DNA of 64,000 nt from Bradyrhizobium sp. LHD-71 (GCF_031157255.1 NZ_JAVIFX010000019.1:92501-156500), one strand, 5' to 3'. Shown: positions 36,075 to 45,115, counted from the first letter of the stretch. Translations and numbers: made by a program. The notes: generated by a model from the letters alone, not told the origin.

Positions 36075-37514
36075 CTAAATTGTAATGTAACCGCTTGCGA
36101 GCCCGGCAATGCCGAGCACACATCCGAGGACTGCGGCGATGAACAGTCCCCAATCGACCGGCCGCGTGAAGAGCACGCTCCTTCCCTGCTCACCGCGCGC
36201 CCAGAAATACAGCAGTGTCCCAGGCCCGTAGAGGATCGCCGAAAGCAGCAGGAACTTCAGGCCTCCGGCAAATATGAGCCAGAGCGTGTAGATGACTGCG
36301 ATGCCGGTGATGATGACATCGCGTCTACGTTCCTGCGGGCGCACCTCGTAGGTCTCTCCCCGGTTGGCGATCAAGGCGCCGTATGCGGCCACCAGCAAGA
36401 AGGGGATCAGCGACATGACGCTGGTCAGGTTGAGCATGAGCGCGAACGCATCGTTCGACCAATAGGTGCTGATGACGAAGAGCTGCACGATGATGTTGGT
36501 CGCCCACAGTGCTGCGGCCGGCACCTTGTTGGCGTTCTCGGTGGCGAAAACCTTCGGCATGTCCTCCGACCGGGCCGCCGCAGAGAGCACCTCTGCACAG
36601 ATCAGCGACCAGGCGAGGTAGGCGCCGAGGACCGACACCATCAGCCCGATACTGACAAAAACCGCACCCCAGTGCCCGACAACCGCCTCGAGCACCGCCG
36701 CCATGGATGGCTGCCGCATTTCGGCGATGTCGGCGCGCTCCAGGACGGCATAGGGCAGGAGGGTGACCAGCACCATCAGGGTCGTCACGCCGAGAAACCC
36801 GGCAATGGTCGCGACGCCCACGTGCGAGCGCTCTCGCGCGTAGCGCGAATAGACACTGGCGCCTTCGATGCCGAGGAATACGAACACGGCGACGAGCATC
36901 GTCGCTCGGACCTGTTCGAAAAGGCTTGTTTCCGGCATGCCCTCGCCACCCCAAAAATTCGCGCGGAAAAGATCGGCCTTGAAGGCGAAGATCAGGATGG
37001 CGATGAAGACCAGGATGGGGACGATTTTCGCGACCGTCACGATCGCATTGATGAACGCGGCCTGCTGCACTCCGCGCAGGATCATGAAATGGAAGAGCCA
37101 GATGCCTATGGAGGCGACGACGATTGCAATGAGCGTGTTGCCGTCGCCGAAGACAGGAAAGAACGCGCCGAGGGTCGACTTGATCAGCACCCAGTAGGAG
37201 ACGTTACCGATGCAGCTGCCGATCCAGTACCCGAATGCCGACAGGAAGCCCGGATAGTCGCCGAAGCCGGCTCTCGCATAAGCGAACACGCCGGCATCGA
37301 GATCTGGCCTGCGCTCGGCCAGCGTCTGGAATATCCGCGCGAGCAGGTACATGCCCGTCCCTGCGACGATCCAGGCGATGATCGCGCCGAAAGGACCGGT
37401 TGCGATGCCGAAGGTGCGCGGCAGAGAGAAAATGCCCGCGCCGACCATTGAGCCAACCACCATCGCAGTCAGAGCGAAAAGAGAGAGTTTCTGCACTGAC
37501 TCGGACGACGCCAT
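36075..37514 (-). CDS. arcD: Arginine:ornithine antiporter (APC family)
   Basis: 479 residues and about twelve to thirteen helices. The APC hallmark is [18 protein letters not shown] near the N-terminus, followed by [41 protein letters not shown] and [21 protein letters not shown]. These fit the basic amino acid antiporters ArcD/ArgT-like. It should import arginine in exchange for ornithine or, without arcB, perhaps citrulline. It is the first gene of a three-gene minus-strand operon (arcD, arcA, nhaC). Confidence 0.9.
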   Translation of the reverse strand: MASSESVQKLSLFALTAMVVGSMVGAGIFSLPRTFGIATGPFGAIIAWIVAGTGMYLLARIFQTLAERRPDLDAGVFAYARAGFGDYPGFLSAFGYWIGSCIGNVSYWVLIKSTLGAFFPVFGDGNTLIAIVVASIGIWLFHFMILRGVQQAAFINAIVTVAKIVPILVFIAILIFAFKADLFRANFWGGEGMPETSLFEQVRATMLVAVFVFLGIEGASVYSRYARERSHVGVATIAGFLGVTTLMVLVTLLPYAVLERADIAEMRQPSMAAVLEAVVGHWGAVFVSIGLMVSVLGAYLAWSLICAEVLSAAARSEDMPKVFATENANKVPAAALWATNIIVQLFVISTYWSNDAFALMLNLTSVMSLIPFLLVAAYGALIANRGETYEVRPQERRRDVIITGIAVIYTLWLIFAGGLKFLLLSAILYGPGTLLYFWARGEQGRSVLFTRPVDWGLFIAAVLGCVLGIAGLASGYITI

Positions 37515-37752
37515 TGATTATCTTCCGTCTGGATCCCGGGAAACCCTGCAGTCCCGAAGGAGTTCCAGCATCCCCACACCGGTGCGCAGCGCGCGAAGCC
37601 GCTATTCGATCGGCATCAACGAACGAGTATGGTGGCCCGCCGATCAACAAAGGACTTCGGCGCGCGGACAGTATCTTTGAAAGATCGATTCAAAACATTT
37701 CCGCGGACGTGGACCGATTGAAGGCTGAGTGTCTGCGGTTAACGCCACGAAA

Positions 37753-37779
37753 GAGCCGGGACCGATGGGATCCCGGCTC
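37753..37779 (-). terminator. Rho-independent-type terminator of the isochorismatase-like gene
   Basis: GAGCCGGGA (37753-37761) pairs perfectly with TCCCGGCTC (37771-37779) around a 9-base loop. On the minus strand the stem lies 8 bases after the stop and is followed by only a short T tract. It would separate this gene from the arc operon downstream. Confidence 0.65.
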
Positions 37780-37787
37780 CTGGGTCT

Positions 37788-38513
37788 TCAGTTGCCGACA
37801 CGAGCCGCGCCGTCACGCATTTGAGCGATCAACTTCTTGGACGCGATCCCTTCGCCAAAGTGGTGAAGCACGTGTCGTTCGAAATAGGCTTGCTGCTCGG
37901 GTTCGAAGGACGCGACGCCGTCGCTGACGACGTAGACGTTGTAGCCCATGTCGTGGGCCTGCCGCAGCGTCGACTCGATGCAGACGTGGGTCGCAAAACC
38001 CATCAGGATGATGGTGTCGATACCGTTGTTTCGCAGATAGGCGTCGAGCGTCGAATTGGTGAGCACGCTCGCACCGGAACGGCCACGCAGGACGAATTCG
38101 TTCTCGCGCGGCACGAACGGCGCAACGAAGCGCGATCCGCTCGCCTGCCAGGTCTTGAGTCGCGGGATCGCTGCACGCAAGCCCAGCTTTTCTTCGCCGC
38201 GCCCGAAGAGCAAGTAGTTCGGATCGTTGCTGAGATCGAGCGGCGCATGAACCACGTTCCATCCGCTGACCCGAGCCGCCTCGAGCACGTTGGCTGCAGC
38301 GGTTGTGGCACGCACCATGCCCTGCTTGTCCTTGACGAGCTCATTCGTAAGGACGGGGTTCTGGCCGATCCACTCGTCCTGAAACTCGACGAAGACGAGG
38401 GCGGCGCGATTTTTGTCGATCATGTGGGACTGTGCCTGCGCGTCCGACGACCGCAAGGCCGCCGGGATCAGGACAATGAACGTGAGCATCGGCATCATTA
38501 TTGATTTCCACAT
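37788..38513 (-). CDS. Exported isochorismatase-like cysteine hydrolase
   Basis: 241 residues from ATG 38513, with a signal peptide (MPMLTFIVLIPAALRSSDAQAQS). I chose this start because AGAGGAG sits about 10 bases upstream; longer in-frame starts run to 38621. The core is an isochorismatase fold: LVFVEFQDEWIG with the catalytic Asp, the FVLRGRSGASVL strand, and GFATHVCIESTLRQAHDMGY with the catalytic Cys. Most family members are cytoplasmic, so the signal peptide is notable. It is divergent from a TetR gene across a region with twin palindromes and is the obvious target of that repressor. Confidence 0.83.
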   Translation of the reverse strand: MWKSIMMPMLTFIVLIPAALRSSDAQAQSHMIDKNRAALVFVEFQDEWIGQNPVLTNELVKDKQGMVRATTAAANVLEAARVSGWNVVHAPLDLSNDPNYLLFGRGEEKLGLRAAIPRLKTWQASGSRFVAPFVPRENEFVLRGRSGASVLTNSTLDAYLRNNGIDTIILMGFATHVCIESTLRQAHDMGYNVYVVSDGVASFEPEQQAYFERHVLHHFGEGIASKKLIAQMRDGAARVGN

Positions 38514-38653
38514 TCCGGTCATTCTCCTCTTATGAGCGTGATCCGTTGGCTTGGCGTCAGGTTGCGCCGACACCGTTTCGGCCTGTTGCATTCGGGACTC
38601 CTTTCTTTCGGTTGATCGCACCCGAGGCGATCCGAACCGAGTGGCCTCAATGG

Positions 38654-38703
38654 AACGAAACGAGCCGTTTCGTTATGGCTTGATTTAAACGAGCCGTTTC
38701 GTT
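38654..38703. promoter_or_regulatory. Twin TetR-type operators
   Basis: The first site is AACGAAACG-agc-CGTTTCGTT (38654-38674), a perfect palindrome. The second is AAACG-agc-CGTTT (38687-38699) with the right-hand CGTT extension retained. The centres are 29 bp apart. They lie between the divergent hydrolase and TetR genes, 33 bases before the latter start, as expected for an autoregulated repressor controlling both. Confidence 0.8.
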
Positions 38704-38735
38704 ATTTCAAGGGGTGCCTGGCAAAGGAGCCTCAC

Positions 38736-39329
38736 GTGTCCGTTACCCCGAAATCCATGTCGATCCGTCGCACCTCTATCGGGGCGCGGCGCAATCCGGA
38801 ATCCGAGGCAGCCGTCCTTCAGGCGGCCCGACAGCTGCTGCTGGAGAAGGGATACGCGGGCTTTTCGATCGAGGAAGTCGCGCGACGGGCGGGTGCCGGC
38901 AAACCGACGATCTATCGCTGGTGGCCGACCAAGGCCGATCTGTTTATTGCGATCTACGGCGCGGAAAAAAGCGCGACGGTCGTTCTGCCCGATCACGGTG
39001 ATCTGGCCCGTGATCTTACCCATTACACGGCTGATCTCTGGCGCTTCTGGCGCGACCATCCGGCCGGCAGCACCTTCAAGGGACTTATCGCCGAGGCACA
39101 GGGCAGCGAGGCCGCGCTCGACGCCTTGCGCACGAAGTTCCTGCCGGAACGACTGGAGCCGGTCCGGACGTTGTTCGAACGCGCTGCGGCGCGCGGCGAG
39201 TTGCGCAAATCCGAGATCGCGGATCGCGTGCAGCTATGGGTCGGCTTCAGCTGGTTTCGCCTCTTGACCGACCAGATCAATGACGACGACCGGCTCATCC
39301 GGCGGGTGATGACGTTGCTCGCGCGGTGA
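38736..39329 (+). CDS. TetR/AcrR family regulator
   Basis: 197 residues from GTG 38736; ATG 38757 is an alternative. The helix-turn-helix is GFSIEEVARRAGAGKPTIYRWWPTK. The C-terminal domain with LWRFWRDHPAGSTFKGLIAEAQ and RGELRKSEIADRV fits the TetR_C group that accompanies YsgA/RutR-like repressors. Two palindromes directly upstream are the likely binding sites. It faces the exported cysteine hydrolase gene. Confidence 0.9.
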   Translation: MSVTPKSMSIRRTSIGARRNPESEAAVLQAARQLLLEKGYAGFSIEEVARRAGAGKPTIYRWWPTKADLFIAIYGAEKSATVVLPDHGDLARDLTHYTADLWRFWRDHPAGSTFKGLIAEAQGSEAALDALRTKFLPERLEPVRTLFERAAARGELRKSEIADRVQLWVGFSWFRLLTDQINDDDRLIRRVMTLLAR

Positions 39330-39407
39330 TGTCAGTGGAGCGGGCCACCGCGGCCGGCGCTGATGCGGAGAGCAGGCCGCACGATCGGGCCACCGCTCTT
39401 GCCGCGT

Positions 39408-41111
39408 TCACGTTCCGACTGCAGTGAGCGGGTTGGCGCGCGGTTGCCTCGCTGCCTGGCCGCTTGCCAGACGAATGATCATGTCCTCCGATCGGATCAC
39501 GCCGGTCCGATGCGTGATCGCAACGACAGTGACTTCCGCAGCCAATGCGCGGACATTGTCCATGATCTCGCGCTCGGTCGTATCATCGAGCGCGGAGCTC
39601 GCCTCGTCGAGGAAGAGGATTTCCGGATCCGCATACAGCGCCCGGGCGATGGCGATCCGTTGCCGCTCGCCGCCTGACAGCTTCAGCCCGCGTTCCCCGA
39701 CCCTGGTGTCAAAGCCCTCCGGCAATCCCTGGATGAAATCCAGGATTGCGGCCCTTTCCGTTGCCCTGCGCAGCCGCTGCGCGTCCAGCTCGCGACCCAG
39801 TACAATATTCGTCGCAAGTGAATCATTAAGGAGCATCACGTCCTGCGGGACGACACCGATCCGGGTAAACCACTCGGCCCGCGAGATGTCGCGAAGGTCG
39901 ATGTCATCGACCGTGATGCGGCCCGCTTGCGGTTCGATAGACTTCAGGGCGAGGCGGAATAGCGTTGATTTTCCTGCCCCGGTCTCGCCGGTGATGAATG
40001 TGATCCGCCCGCGCTTCGCTTCGAGCGTCAAGTCGCTGATACCGCGCGCGCCCTCATAGGCGAAGGTCACGTGATCGAATCTTAAGGTTCCCTGCACGAG
40101 GTCAAGGCGACGATCGATCGGCGCGTCGGCTTCTTCAGGTGCTGACCACATCCTGGCGAAAGGCAGAAGGCGTGAATAGGAGCGTACGACATCGTCGATC
40201 GCGCGGCCGATCATCTCGAAGGGGTGATTGAGCTGCAGCAACAGGCCGTTGAACAGGACGATATCGCCGAGGCTCAGCGTGCCGGCCCGATAGCGGGGCA
40301 AGAGAAGCGCGAACGTGATCGTGAACTGGACTGCCAAGGCAAGCCCGAAAATGCCGGCGTAGACGATGCGCTGGAGGCAAAAGGTCCGCCAGTTCTCAAA
40401 GACTTCGCGCGCCTTTGCGGAAAAGCGCTCGCTCATCCATCGATCTGCGCCGAACTGCCGCAGTGTCTCCATCGCGTTGATGGCATTGCCGACAAACTTG
40501 GCATTCTCCTGCGTTGCGGCAATTGCTGCATCGAGATAGGGGCGGGACCATTTGTTGGCGAAATAGGTGAGCGCGATGAACACGGCGCCGTACACGAAGA
40601 CGATTGCGACGACTGTCGGGCTGATGATCGCTCCGAGAACGACCAGGGAAAGCACGATCTGCGTGAGACCGGGAATAAGAACAATGAGGCCAAGCTGGAC
40701 GATAATGTTCAGGGCCTGCTGGCCGCTGGCTTGCGCACTTTGAATCTCCGACGGATTGTGGTCGATGAAGAAGGTGATCTGCTTTTTCACCAGCCGCTCA
40801 AAGAACGCCGTTCCGGCAATGAAGCCGAGATTCTCTGAACTGATGAACGACAGGTACAGCGCTGCGTGCTGAAGCGCGACGGACGCTCCGAGCAGGATCG
40901 CATAAATGGCGAAGGCATAGGCGGCGATGTCCCACGAGTCGCTGCTCAGTCGGTCGATGAGGCGCGAGAACACATACGGCGCGCTGACCGAGGCGATCGA
41001 AGAAAGGAAGACCACGATCGCGACCAGCGCGATGGTCCCCCGCGAAACCGCCCAGAATTTTCCGAGAATGGCCGTCAGCGGCTGGACGACATCATGCAAA
41101 CCACGTTTCAT
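39408..41111 (-). CDS. ABC exporter, fused membrane and ATPase domains
   Basis: 567 residues. The N-terminal type-1 exporter domain has six helices (residues ~25-310). The nucleotide-binding domain begins at FDHVTFAYEG and has Walker A GETGAGKST, the Q-loop VVPQDVMLLND, the signature LSGGERQRIAIARAL, Walker B EILFLDEASS and an H-loop at VVAITHR. It is close to the Atm1/MsbA group and acts as a homodimer or with a half-transporter partner. There is no membrane fusion protein nearby, so the substrate is unknown. Confidence 0.9.
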   Translation of the reverse strand: MKRGLHDVVQPLTAILGKFWAVSRGTIALVAIVVFLSSIASVSAPYVFSRLIDRLSSDSWDIAAYAFAIYAILLGASVALQHAALYLSFISSENLGFIAGTAFFERLVKKQITFFIDHNPSEIQSAQASGQQALNIIVQLGLIVLIPGLTQIVLSLVVLGAIISPTVVAIVFVYGAVFIALTYFANKWSRPYLDAAIAATQENAKFVGNAINAMETLRQFGADRWMSERFSAKAREVFENWRTFCLQRIVYAGIFGLALAVQFTITFALLLPRYRAGTLSLGDIVLFNGLLLQLNHPFEMIGRAIDDVVRSYSRLLPFARMWSAPEEADAPIDRRLDLVQGTLRFDHVTFAYEGARGISDLTLEAKRGRITFITGETGAGKSTLFRLALKSIEPQAGRITVDDIDLRDISRAEWFTRIGVVPQDVMLLNDSLATNIVLGRELDAQRLRRATERAAILDFIQGLPEGFDTRVGERGLKLSGGERQRIAIARALYADPEILFLDEASSALDDTTEREIMDNVRALAAEVTVVAITHRTGVIRSEDMIIRLASGQAARQPRANPLTAVGT

Positions 41112-41249
41112 GCGAGTTCTCGGACATATCGATGACGGCCCAGCGATATGCCAGCATTTCTCGGCGCGATATAGATCTCACGTAAAGCATAGAACCGTTC
41201 TTCGACCGGTTCCTTGCGCTGTGTCCTGGCGTGGGGCGATGACAAGGCG

Positions 41250-41301
41250 CGCCGTTGCGACCATATCAGTCGGAAACGGCCGAGAGGTCCGGACTCGCAG
41301 A
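41250..41301 (+). repeat. ~52-bp direct repeat, left copy
   Basis: Starting at CGCCGTTGCGACCAT, this stretch directly precedes the alpha/beta hydrolase start codon. It reappears with about nine differences at 42552-42602, just behind the gene. It contains the hydrolase ribosome-binding region. Confidence 0.7.
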
Positions 41302-41303
41302 AC

Positions 41304-42521
41304 ATGGCACGATTCTTCAGAAACGACCTGCACGAGGAGTTCGGGACATGGCCGCTCGGCTATACTGCGTATGGCGGCGCCGATGTCGGCGAGATCATCG
41401 CCATTGCGGATGCCGTAGGCACGGGTGGCGACACGGCCTATTTAGATGCCTGGGTCGCAGCCGGCGACCGGCTCGCGGCCGAGGCAACGGCTGCACTCAG
41501 CCGTGAGTCGCGTTTCAGCGCATGCGAACTCTACCTGCGCGCCAGCAGCTTTTATGCGACTTCGTATCATCCCCTTTACGGTGAACCGGTGGATGGTCGG
41601 CTGGTCTCCGCATTCCGGAAGCAAATGGCCGCCTTCGACAAGGGCTTGGCACTGCGTCCCAGTCCGGTCACCCCGCTGCGGATCCCTTTCGAGGGCACGA
41701 GCCTGCCAGCCTATCTCATCCCGGCCGACGGCTTGGTGACCGAGCGCCGTCCGTTGATCATCCTGACCAACGGCTATGATGCGACAGTCACCGAGATGTA
41801 TTTCGCCTCGGCCGTGGCCGCCTGTGGGCGGGGATACCATTGCCTGATCTTCGACGGTCCGGGACAGGGCGAGATGCTGATCGAGCATGGCATCCGCCTT
41901 CGCGCGGACTGGGATTCAGTGGTGCGCGCGGTCGTCGACTGTGCGCTGACGATGGACATCGTCGATCCCGACCGGATCGCTCTCAGCGGATGGAGTCTCG
42001 GTGGCTTCCTGGCGCCGCGCGCGGTCGCGGGAGAACCCCGGGTCGCCGCCTGCATTGCCGATCCCGGAAGCCCAGGCATCGCTCCGGGCCTGCGCGGCTT
42101 CGCGATGAAACTCGGGCTGAGCGCACAGGAGGCCGACCACCTCGACACGGCGGACCAGAGCGTTTTCGACCGGATGCAGAAAATCATCGACAGCGAGCCG
42201 AAACTGCGATGGGCCATCGTGCAGCGCGGCTTCTGGGTTCACGGGGTCGACAATCTTCGGGACTATTTCCGAGCAGCAGCGGACTTCACGCTGGAAGGAT
42301 GGGTCGAGAAGATCCGCTGCCCGACCTTGTTCACTGCTGCCGAGAACGATCCGCTGGCGAGCGGAACCGAGGCTCTGTTTGCGAGGCTGCAATGCCCGAA
42401 AGATCTCGCCCGCTTTACCGCAGCCGAAGGCGCAGGCGACCATTGTGAAATGCAAAACCGTTCGCTGTTGAATCGCCGCGTTCTCGATTGGCTGGATGTG
42501 ACGTTCAAAATGAACAGATGA
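41304..42521 (+). CDS. Alpha/beta hydrolase, dihydroxypseudooxynicotine hydrolase/FrsA-like
   Basis: 405 residues from ATG 41304. The N-terminal ~150 residues form a helical lid (RLAAEATAALSRESRFSACE, YLRASSFYATSYHPLYG). The hydrolase domain then has the GYDATVTEMYF oxyanion region, FDGPGQGEM, the nucleophile in SGWSLGG (S231), an acid in AENDPL and a histidine in AGDHCEM. Large lids of this kind occur in the C-C hydrolase 2,6-dihydroxypseudooxynicotine hydrolase and in FrsA-type esterases. No partner genes reveal the substrate. The gene is flanked by a short direct repeat. Confidence 0.82.
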   Translation: MARFFRNDLHEEFGTWPLGYTAYGGADVGEIIAIADAVGTGGDTAYLDAWVAAGDRLAAEATAALSRESRFSACELYLRASSFYATSYHPLYGEPVDGRLVSAFRKQMAAFDKGLALRPSPVTPLRIPFEGTSLPAYLIPADGLVTERRPLIILTNGYDATVTEMYFASAVAACGRGYHCLIFDGPGQGEMLIEHGIRLRADWDSVVRAVVDCALTMDIVDPDRIALSGWSLGGFLAPRAVAGEPRVAACIADPGSPGIAPGLRGFAMKLGLSAQEADHLDTADQSVFDRMQKIIDSEPKLRWAIVQRGFWVHGVDNLRDYFRAAADFTLEGWVEKIRCPTLFTAAENDPLASGTEALFARLQCPKDLARFTAAEGAGDHCEMQNRSLLNRRVLDWLDVTFKMNR

Positions 42522-42551
42522 CGGGGCGGATCGCTCAGCGCTTCTAAAAAT

Positions 42552-42602
42552 CGCCGTCGCGACCATGTCATTCGGAAATGACCGAGAGCTCTGGATTGCA
42601 GA
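42552..42602 (+). repeat. ~51-bp direct repeat, right copy
   Basis: It matches 41250-41301 at about four bases in five (CGCCGTCGCGACCAT at the start, ACCGAGAG in the middle). A second start region is thus present behind the hydrolase without a gene attached to it, as expected from a partial tandem duplication. Confidence 0.7.
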
Positions 42603-42610
42603 CGCCGTAA

Positions 42611-42641
42611 GGATATACGCACGCTCAGCGTGCGCATATCC
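42611..42641. terminator. Near-perfect 15-bp hairpin overlapping the stop of the small periplasmic protein gene
   Basis: GGATATACGCACGCT and AGCGTGCGCATATCC pair with one G-T mismatch around a single-base centre. The stop codon of the minus-strand gene lies at its centre, and the hydrolase gene ends 90 bases away on the other strand. A bidirectional terminator is likely, although T-runs are missing. Confidence 0.6.
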
Positions 42642-42993
42642 GGAAATCGGAGCCATCCCAACAGGCGGGGTCACTCTTCGCGCGACGTGCTTCGCCCCAG
42701 CGCGAGTTGATACCTGCGCGCGTCAAACCGCGCACCTCAGCCGCGTCAGGTGAGATGATCGAGACTGACATCGTCAGGATATCGCCGAGCAGCGGCTTGT
42801 TGCGGTCGGCGTTCTCCAGCCCGAACGAGCCGCCGCTCTCCGCCATGAACCGGCACGGGCCGTTCAACGCAACCTTGCCGCCGGACTCTATCCGGCATTG
42901 CACGAGCCGGTCTTTGCTCTGCGCCTCAGCCTCGGTACCGATCGCAAGCATGAGCATCGAGAGCGCGAAAGCGGAATGCAGTTTTGTCACCAT
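42625..42993 (-). CDS. Small exported protein of unknown function
   Basis: 122 residues with a signal peptide (FALSMLMLAIGTEAEAQS). The mature part has QCRIESGGKVALNGPCRFM near its start and ends CWDGSDFRICAR. Four cysteines could form two disulfides. This CRIE...GPCRF and ACW...ICA pattern recurs in small periplasmic proteins of Bradyrhizobium relatives that are, as far as I know, uncharacterised. It stands alone. Confidence 0.7.
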   Translation of the reverse strand: MVTKLHSAFALSMLMLAIGTEAEAQSKDRLVQCRIESGGKVALNGPCRFMAESGGSFGLENADRNKPLLGDILTMSVSIISPDAAEVRGLTRAGINSRWGEARRAKSDPACWDGSDFRICAR

Positions 42994-43282
42994 CGTACTT
43001 CCCTACTTGAACGGCAAGGCACAGCAAGGGACATCAAACTTGTAGGAGACGCCTGCACAAATGTCGCGGGCTGCTCGCCGACGGAACAAGAACGTGGTGC
43101 ATACCGCGTCAACGATCGATGCGAAGTCCAGCGGCCATTATATGTCGGGTCGATAGCGGCCTGCCATCTCAACGGGCCGCGCCTGAGACAGTTGCAGGCA
43201 AGTCCATGCCCCATAGTTAAGAACTGACGAATTCGGAGTGCGCCACTTTAGGCGTGCGCCGCTTGCCGCCGGCGATCTTCGC

Positions 43283-43954
43283 TCAGCGCTTTCGCAAAAA
43301 TCGCAGGTACATCGGCCGCTCTGCCGCGACGCTGAGCGTCGGGGTGACATCATCGAATGCGGCGCGCGGCAGGATGAAGCTTTCCGTGACGGTGAACTGC
43401 GCGCCCGGCTGTGGCTTCGACAAAATCACGGTGTTGCAGCTTGTGGTCGTTATCCGCTTTCCGTCCGGCGACCGGACTGCCGCGGGAAGGAAGGTCGGCA
43501 GCCATTGCCTGCCCTGCGCGTCACGCAGCACAAGTTTACACGGCAGACGCGTCGTCATTCCACCTTCGCCGACAACCGCCTCGAGCTGCACCAACGCGAC
43601 GGCCGAACCATCAGGGCGTTCGGCCGCGAGCCTGATATCCGCGAGCCGCCATTCCGCGCCGCCGAGTTGCGCCCTGGTGCCGGCCATCACCGGTCTCTCG
43701 ATGAGCTCGCTCGATTGCCACCACTCACGCGCGTCGTCATACGCCTTGACTGCGACGACAAGGGGAATGGCGACGAGCAACGCCCACAAGGAACGTCGTC
43801 GCCACCGCCGTTCTGTGACGCTCATAGGTGAGCGAAGCGACGCCGTTCTTCGACCGGCTATAGACGAGCGAAGCGATGCCGTGTCTTGAACGGCCGCGGG
43901 ACCCGTCATGGCGATTGCGGCCGTCGGCGTGTCGGTTGATGCGTGATCAGTCAT
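43283..43954 (-). CDS. Membrane-anchored beta-sandwich-like protein (cluster gene 4)
   Basis: 223 residues from an ATG that overlaps the upstream gene end (ATGACTGA). A cytoplasmic tail of about 50 residues precedes one membrane helix (SLWALLVAIPLVVAVKAY). The external part has alternating strands (WRLADIRLAAERPDGSAVALVQLEAVVG, then CKLVLRDAQGRQW), reminiscent of DUF4352-type proteins. Residues ~22-43 are encoded by two REP-like units, so this piece was inserted in frame; ATG 43825 is an alternative start that would exclude it. Function unknown. It is the last gene of a four-gene cluster. Confidence 0.65.
   Translation of the reverse strand: MTDHASTDTPTAAIAMTGPAAVQDTASLRSSIAGRRTASLRSPMSVTERRWRRRSLWALLVAIPLVVAVKAYDDAREWWQSSELIERPVMAGTRAQLGGAEWRLADIRLAAERPDGSAVALVQLEAVVGEGGMTTRLPCKLVLRDAQGRQWLPTFLPAAVRSPDGKRITTTSCNTVILSKPQPGAQFTVTESFILPRAAFDDVTPTLSVAAERPMYLRFLRKR
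43823..43894 (-). repeat. Two REP-like units inside the coding region
   Basis: On the minus strand, two ~36-bp units run in tandem, each with a GCCG(G/T)TC start and a TCGCTTCGCTC core. They belong to the same family as the three perfect-length units at 46618-46728 and the unit at about 53203. They encode the repeated TASLRS peptide in the tail of the cluster protein. Confidence 0.75.
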
Positions 43955-44525
43955 CCGGAATTCCATTCACGTCGAGCGTGTCGGTGATCGCCGCCGTTCC
44001 CGTTGCCACACTCGAAAGCGATATGTGCGCTTCTGAATCGAGCCGCGGCCAGTTCGTCTCGGAAACGAGCAGGGTCGCATCGGCGATCTGATCGGCAGGA
44101 ATCTCGAAGATCATGAGTCCGCGCTGTGGCGGCAAGCCGGGTTCGAAGCGGCGACCGAGAAGCGCGCCTGGCGCGTTCTCGGCGCGGCTGCTGGCGATAT
44201 AGCGAAGCCCCGTCGGGCCTCGCCACGTTGCGCCGTTGACGGTGACGGACTCATCTCGCGCGGCGAGCCTGGCAGTGACCACCGCCCAGACGCCCGTCGT
44301 ATCCCGCTCGTGGGTGCGCCCGTAACGTGTGAAACGCAGGCGTCGCGCAAAGCGGACCGTTTCCAGCGTGACGTCGAACCGTCGCGTCTCGATGAGGTCG
44401 CCGATCCGGCCGGCCTCCGGAATTGGGCCCGTCAGTTCGGCATAACCGGGCGTTGACCGCTGCATCGCAAGCAGCAGGCCGGCCGCGGCGGCGATGGCGA
44501 TGAGATATGCAAACGGTCGGGTCAT
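43947..44525 (-). CDS. Membrane-anchored or exported beta-sandwich-like protein (cluster gene 3)
   Basis: 192 residues from ATG 44525. One N-terminal hydrophobic segment (FAYLIAIAAAAGLLLAM) serves as anchor or signal. The external domain has VWAVVTARLAARDESVTVNGATWRG and later PQRGLMIFEIPAD, again a DUF4352-like strand pattern with a PGLPPQRG turn. It follows gene 2 by 5 bases and overlaps gene 4 by 8 bases. No catalytic motif is visible. Confidence 0.7.
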   Translation of the reverse strand: MTRPFAYLIAIAAAAGLLLAMQRSTPGYAELTGPIPEAGRIGDLIETRRFDVTLETVRFARRLRFTRYGRTHERDTTGVWAVVTARLAARDESVTVNGATWRGPTGLRYIASSRAENAPGALLGRRFEPGLPPQRGLMIFEIPADQIADATLLVSETNWPRLDSEAHISLSSVATGTAAITDTLDVNGIPDD

Positions 44526-44530
44526 GCGAC

Positions 44531-45115
44531 TCAATCCGATCCCGTGACCGGCAGCGTCACGGTGGCAACCTTCGTCGGGTTGAACCATCCCGGCGCGCCA
44601 TAGAGATTGTCGCGCGGCTTGTAGGTCTTTGCCGTGATGGTCAGGCGAACATGCGTCGGGATGGCGGCATTTTCAGCCAGCGGCCACATGGCTGCAACAC
44701 GTTCGGTCATGTTCGGGTGCAAGGTGCTCAGGATCGCCTTGTCGCGCATGAGATAGAATGTCGGCGTGCCTTCCATCCTGGCGCCGAGCGGCTCCGCCGC
44801 CAGCACGGAAGCAAAGTCGTTGCGCGATGATGCCGTCTGGTTCGTCATATCAAGCTCGATGACCAGCGCACGTGTTCCCTTGGACACGGGGTTGCCATCG
44901 GGCCGACGCATCTGGATCGCCGCTTGCAACGGCACCACCTGCCAGGCACCCGCAGCGATGGGAGCGCTGGGCTCGACTTGCGGGATCTGCGCGCTCGGAA
45001 CAGCTTCCACGATCGCATACCCGGTCGAGACGATCACGGCAATCGCTCCGCCTATCCCAGTGACGATGCGTGTCGCGAGGCCTTGCCTCAGGCCAGAAAT
45101 GTTGAGCAGCGGCAT
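44531..45115 (-). CDS. Membrane-anchored beta-sandwich-like protein (cluster gene 2)
   Basis: 194 residues. One hydrophobic helix (IVTGIGGAIAVIVSTGYAIV) near the N-terminus is followed by a beta-rich part with RALVIELDMTNQTASSRNDF, the strand-plus-TNxT motif seen in DUF4352-like proteins, and a C-terminal HVRLTITAKTYKPRD strand. It is similar in design to genes 3 and 4 but not closely alike in sequence. It lies 77 bases behind the polytopic membrane protein gene. Confidence 0.7.
   Translation of the reverse strand: MPLLNISGLRQGLATRIVTGIGGAIAVIVSTGYAIVEAVPSAQIPQVEPSAPIAAGAWQVVPLQAAIQMRRPDGNPVSKGTRALVIELDMTNQTASSRNDFASVLAAEPLGARMEGTPTFYLMRDKAILSTLHPNMTERVAAMWPLAENAAIPTHVRLTITAKTYKPRDNLYGAPGWFNPTKVATVTLPVTGSD

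Noticed and set aside
35526..37451. Plus-strand open frame of 641 codons across arcA and arcD
   Set aside because: It runs antisense through two well-recognised genes and has shadow composition.
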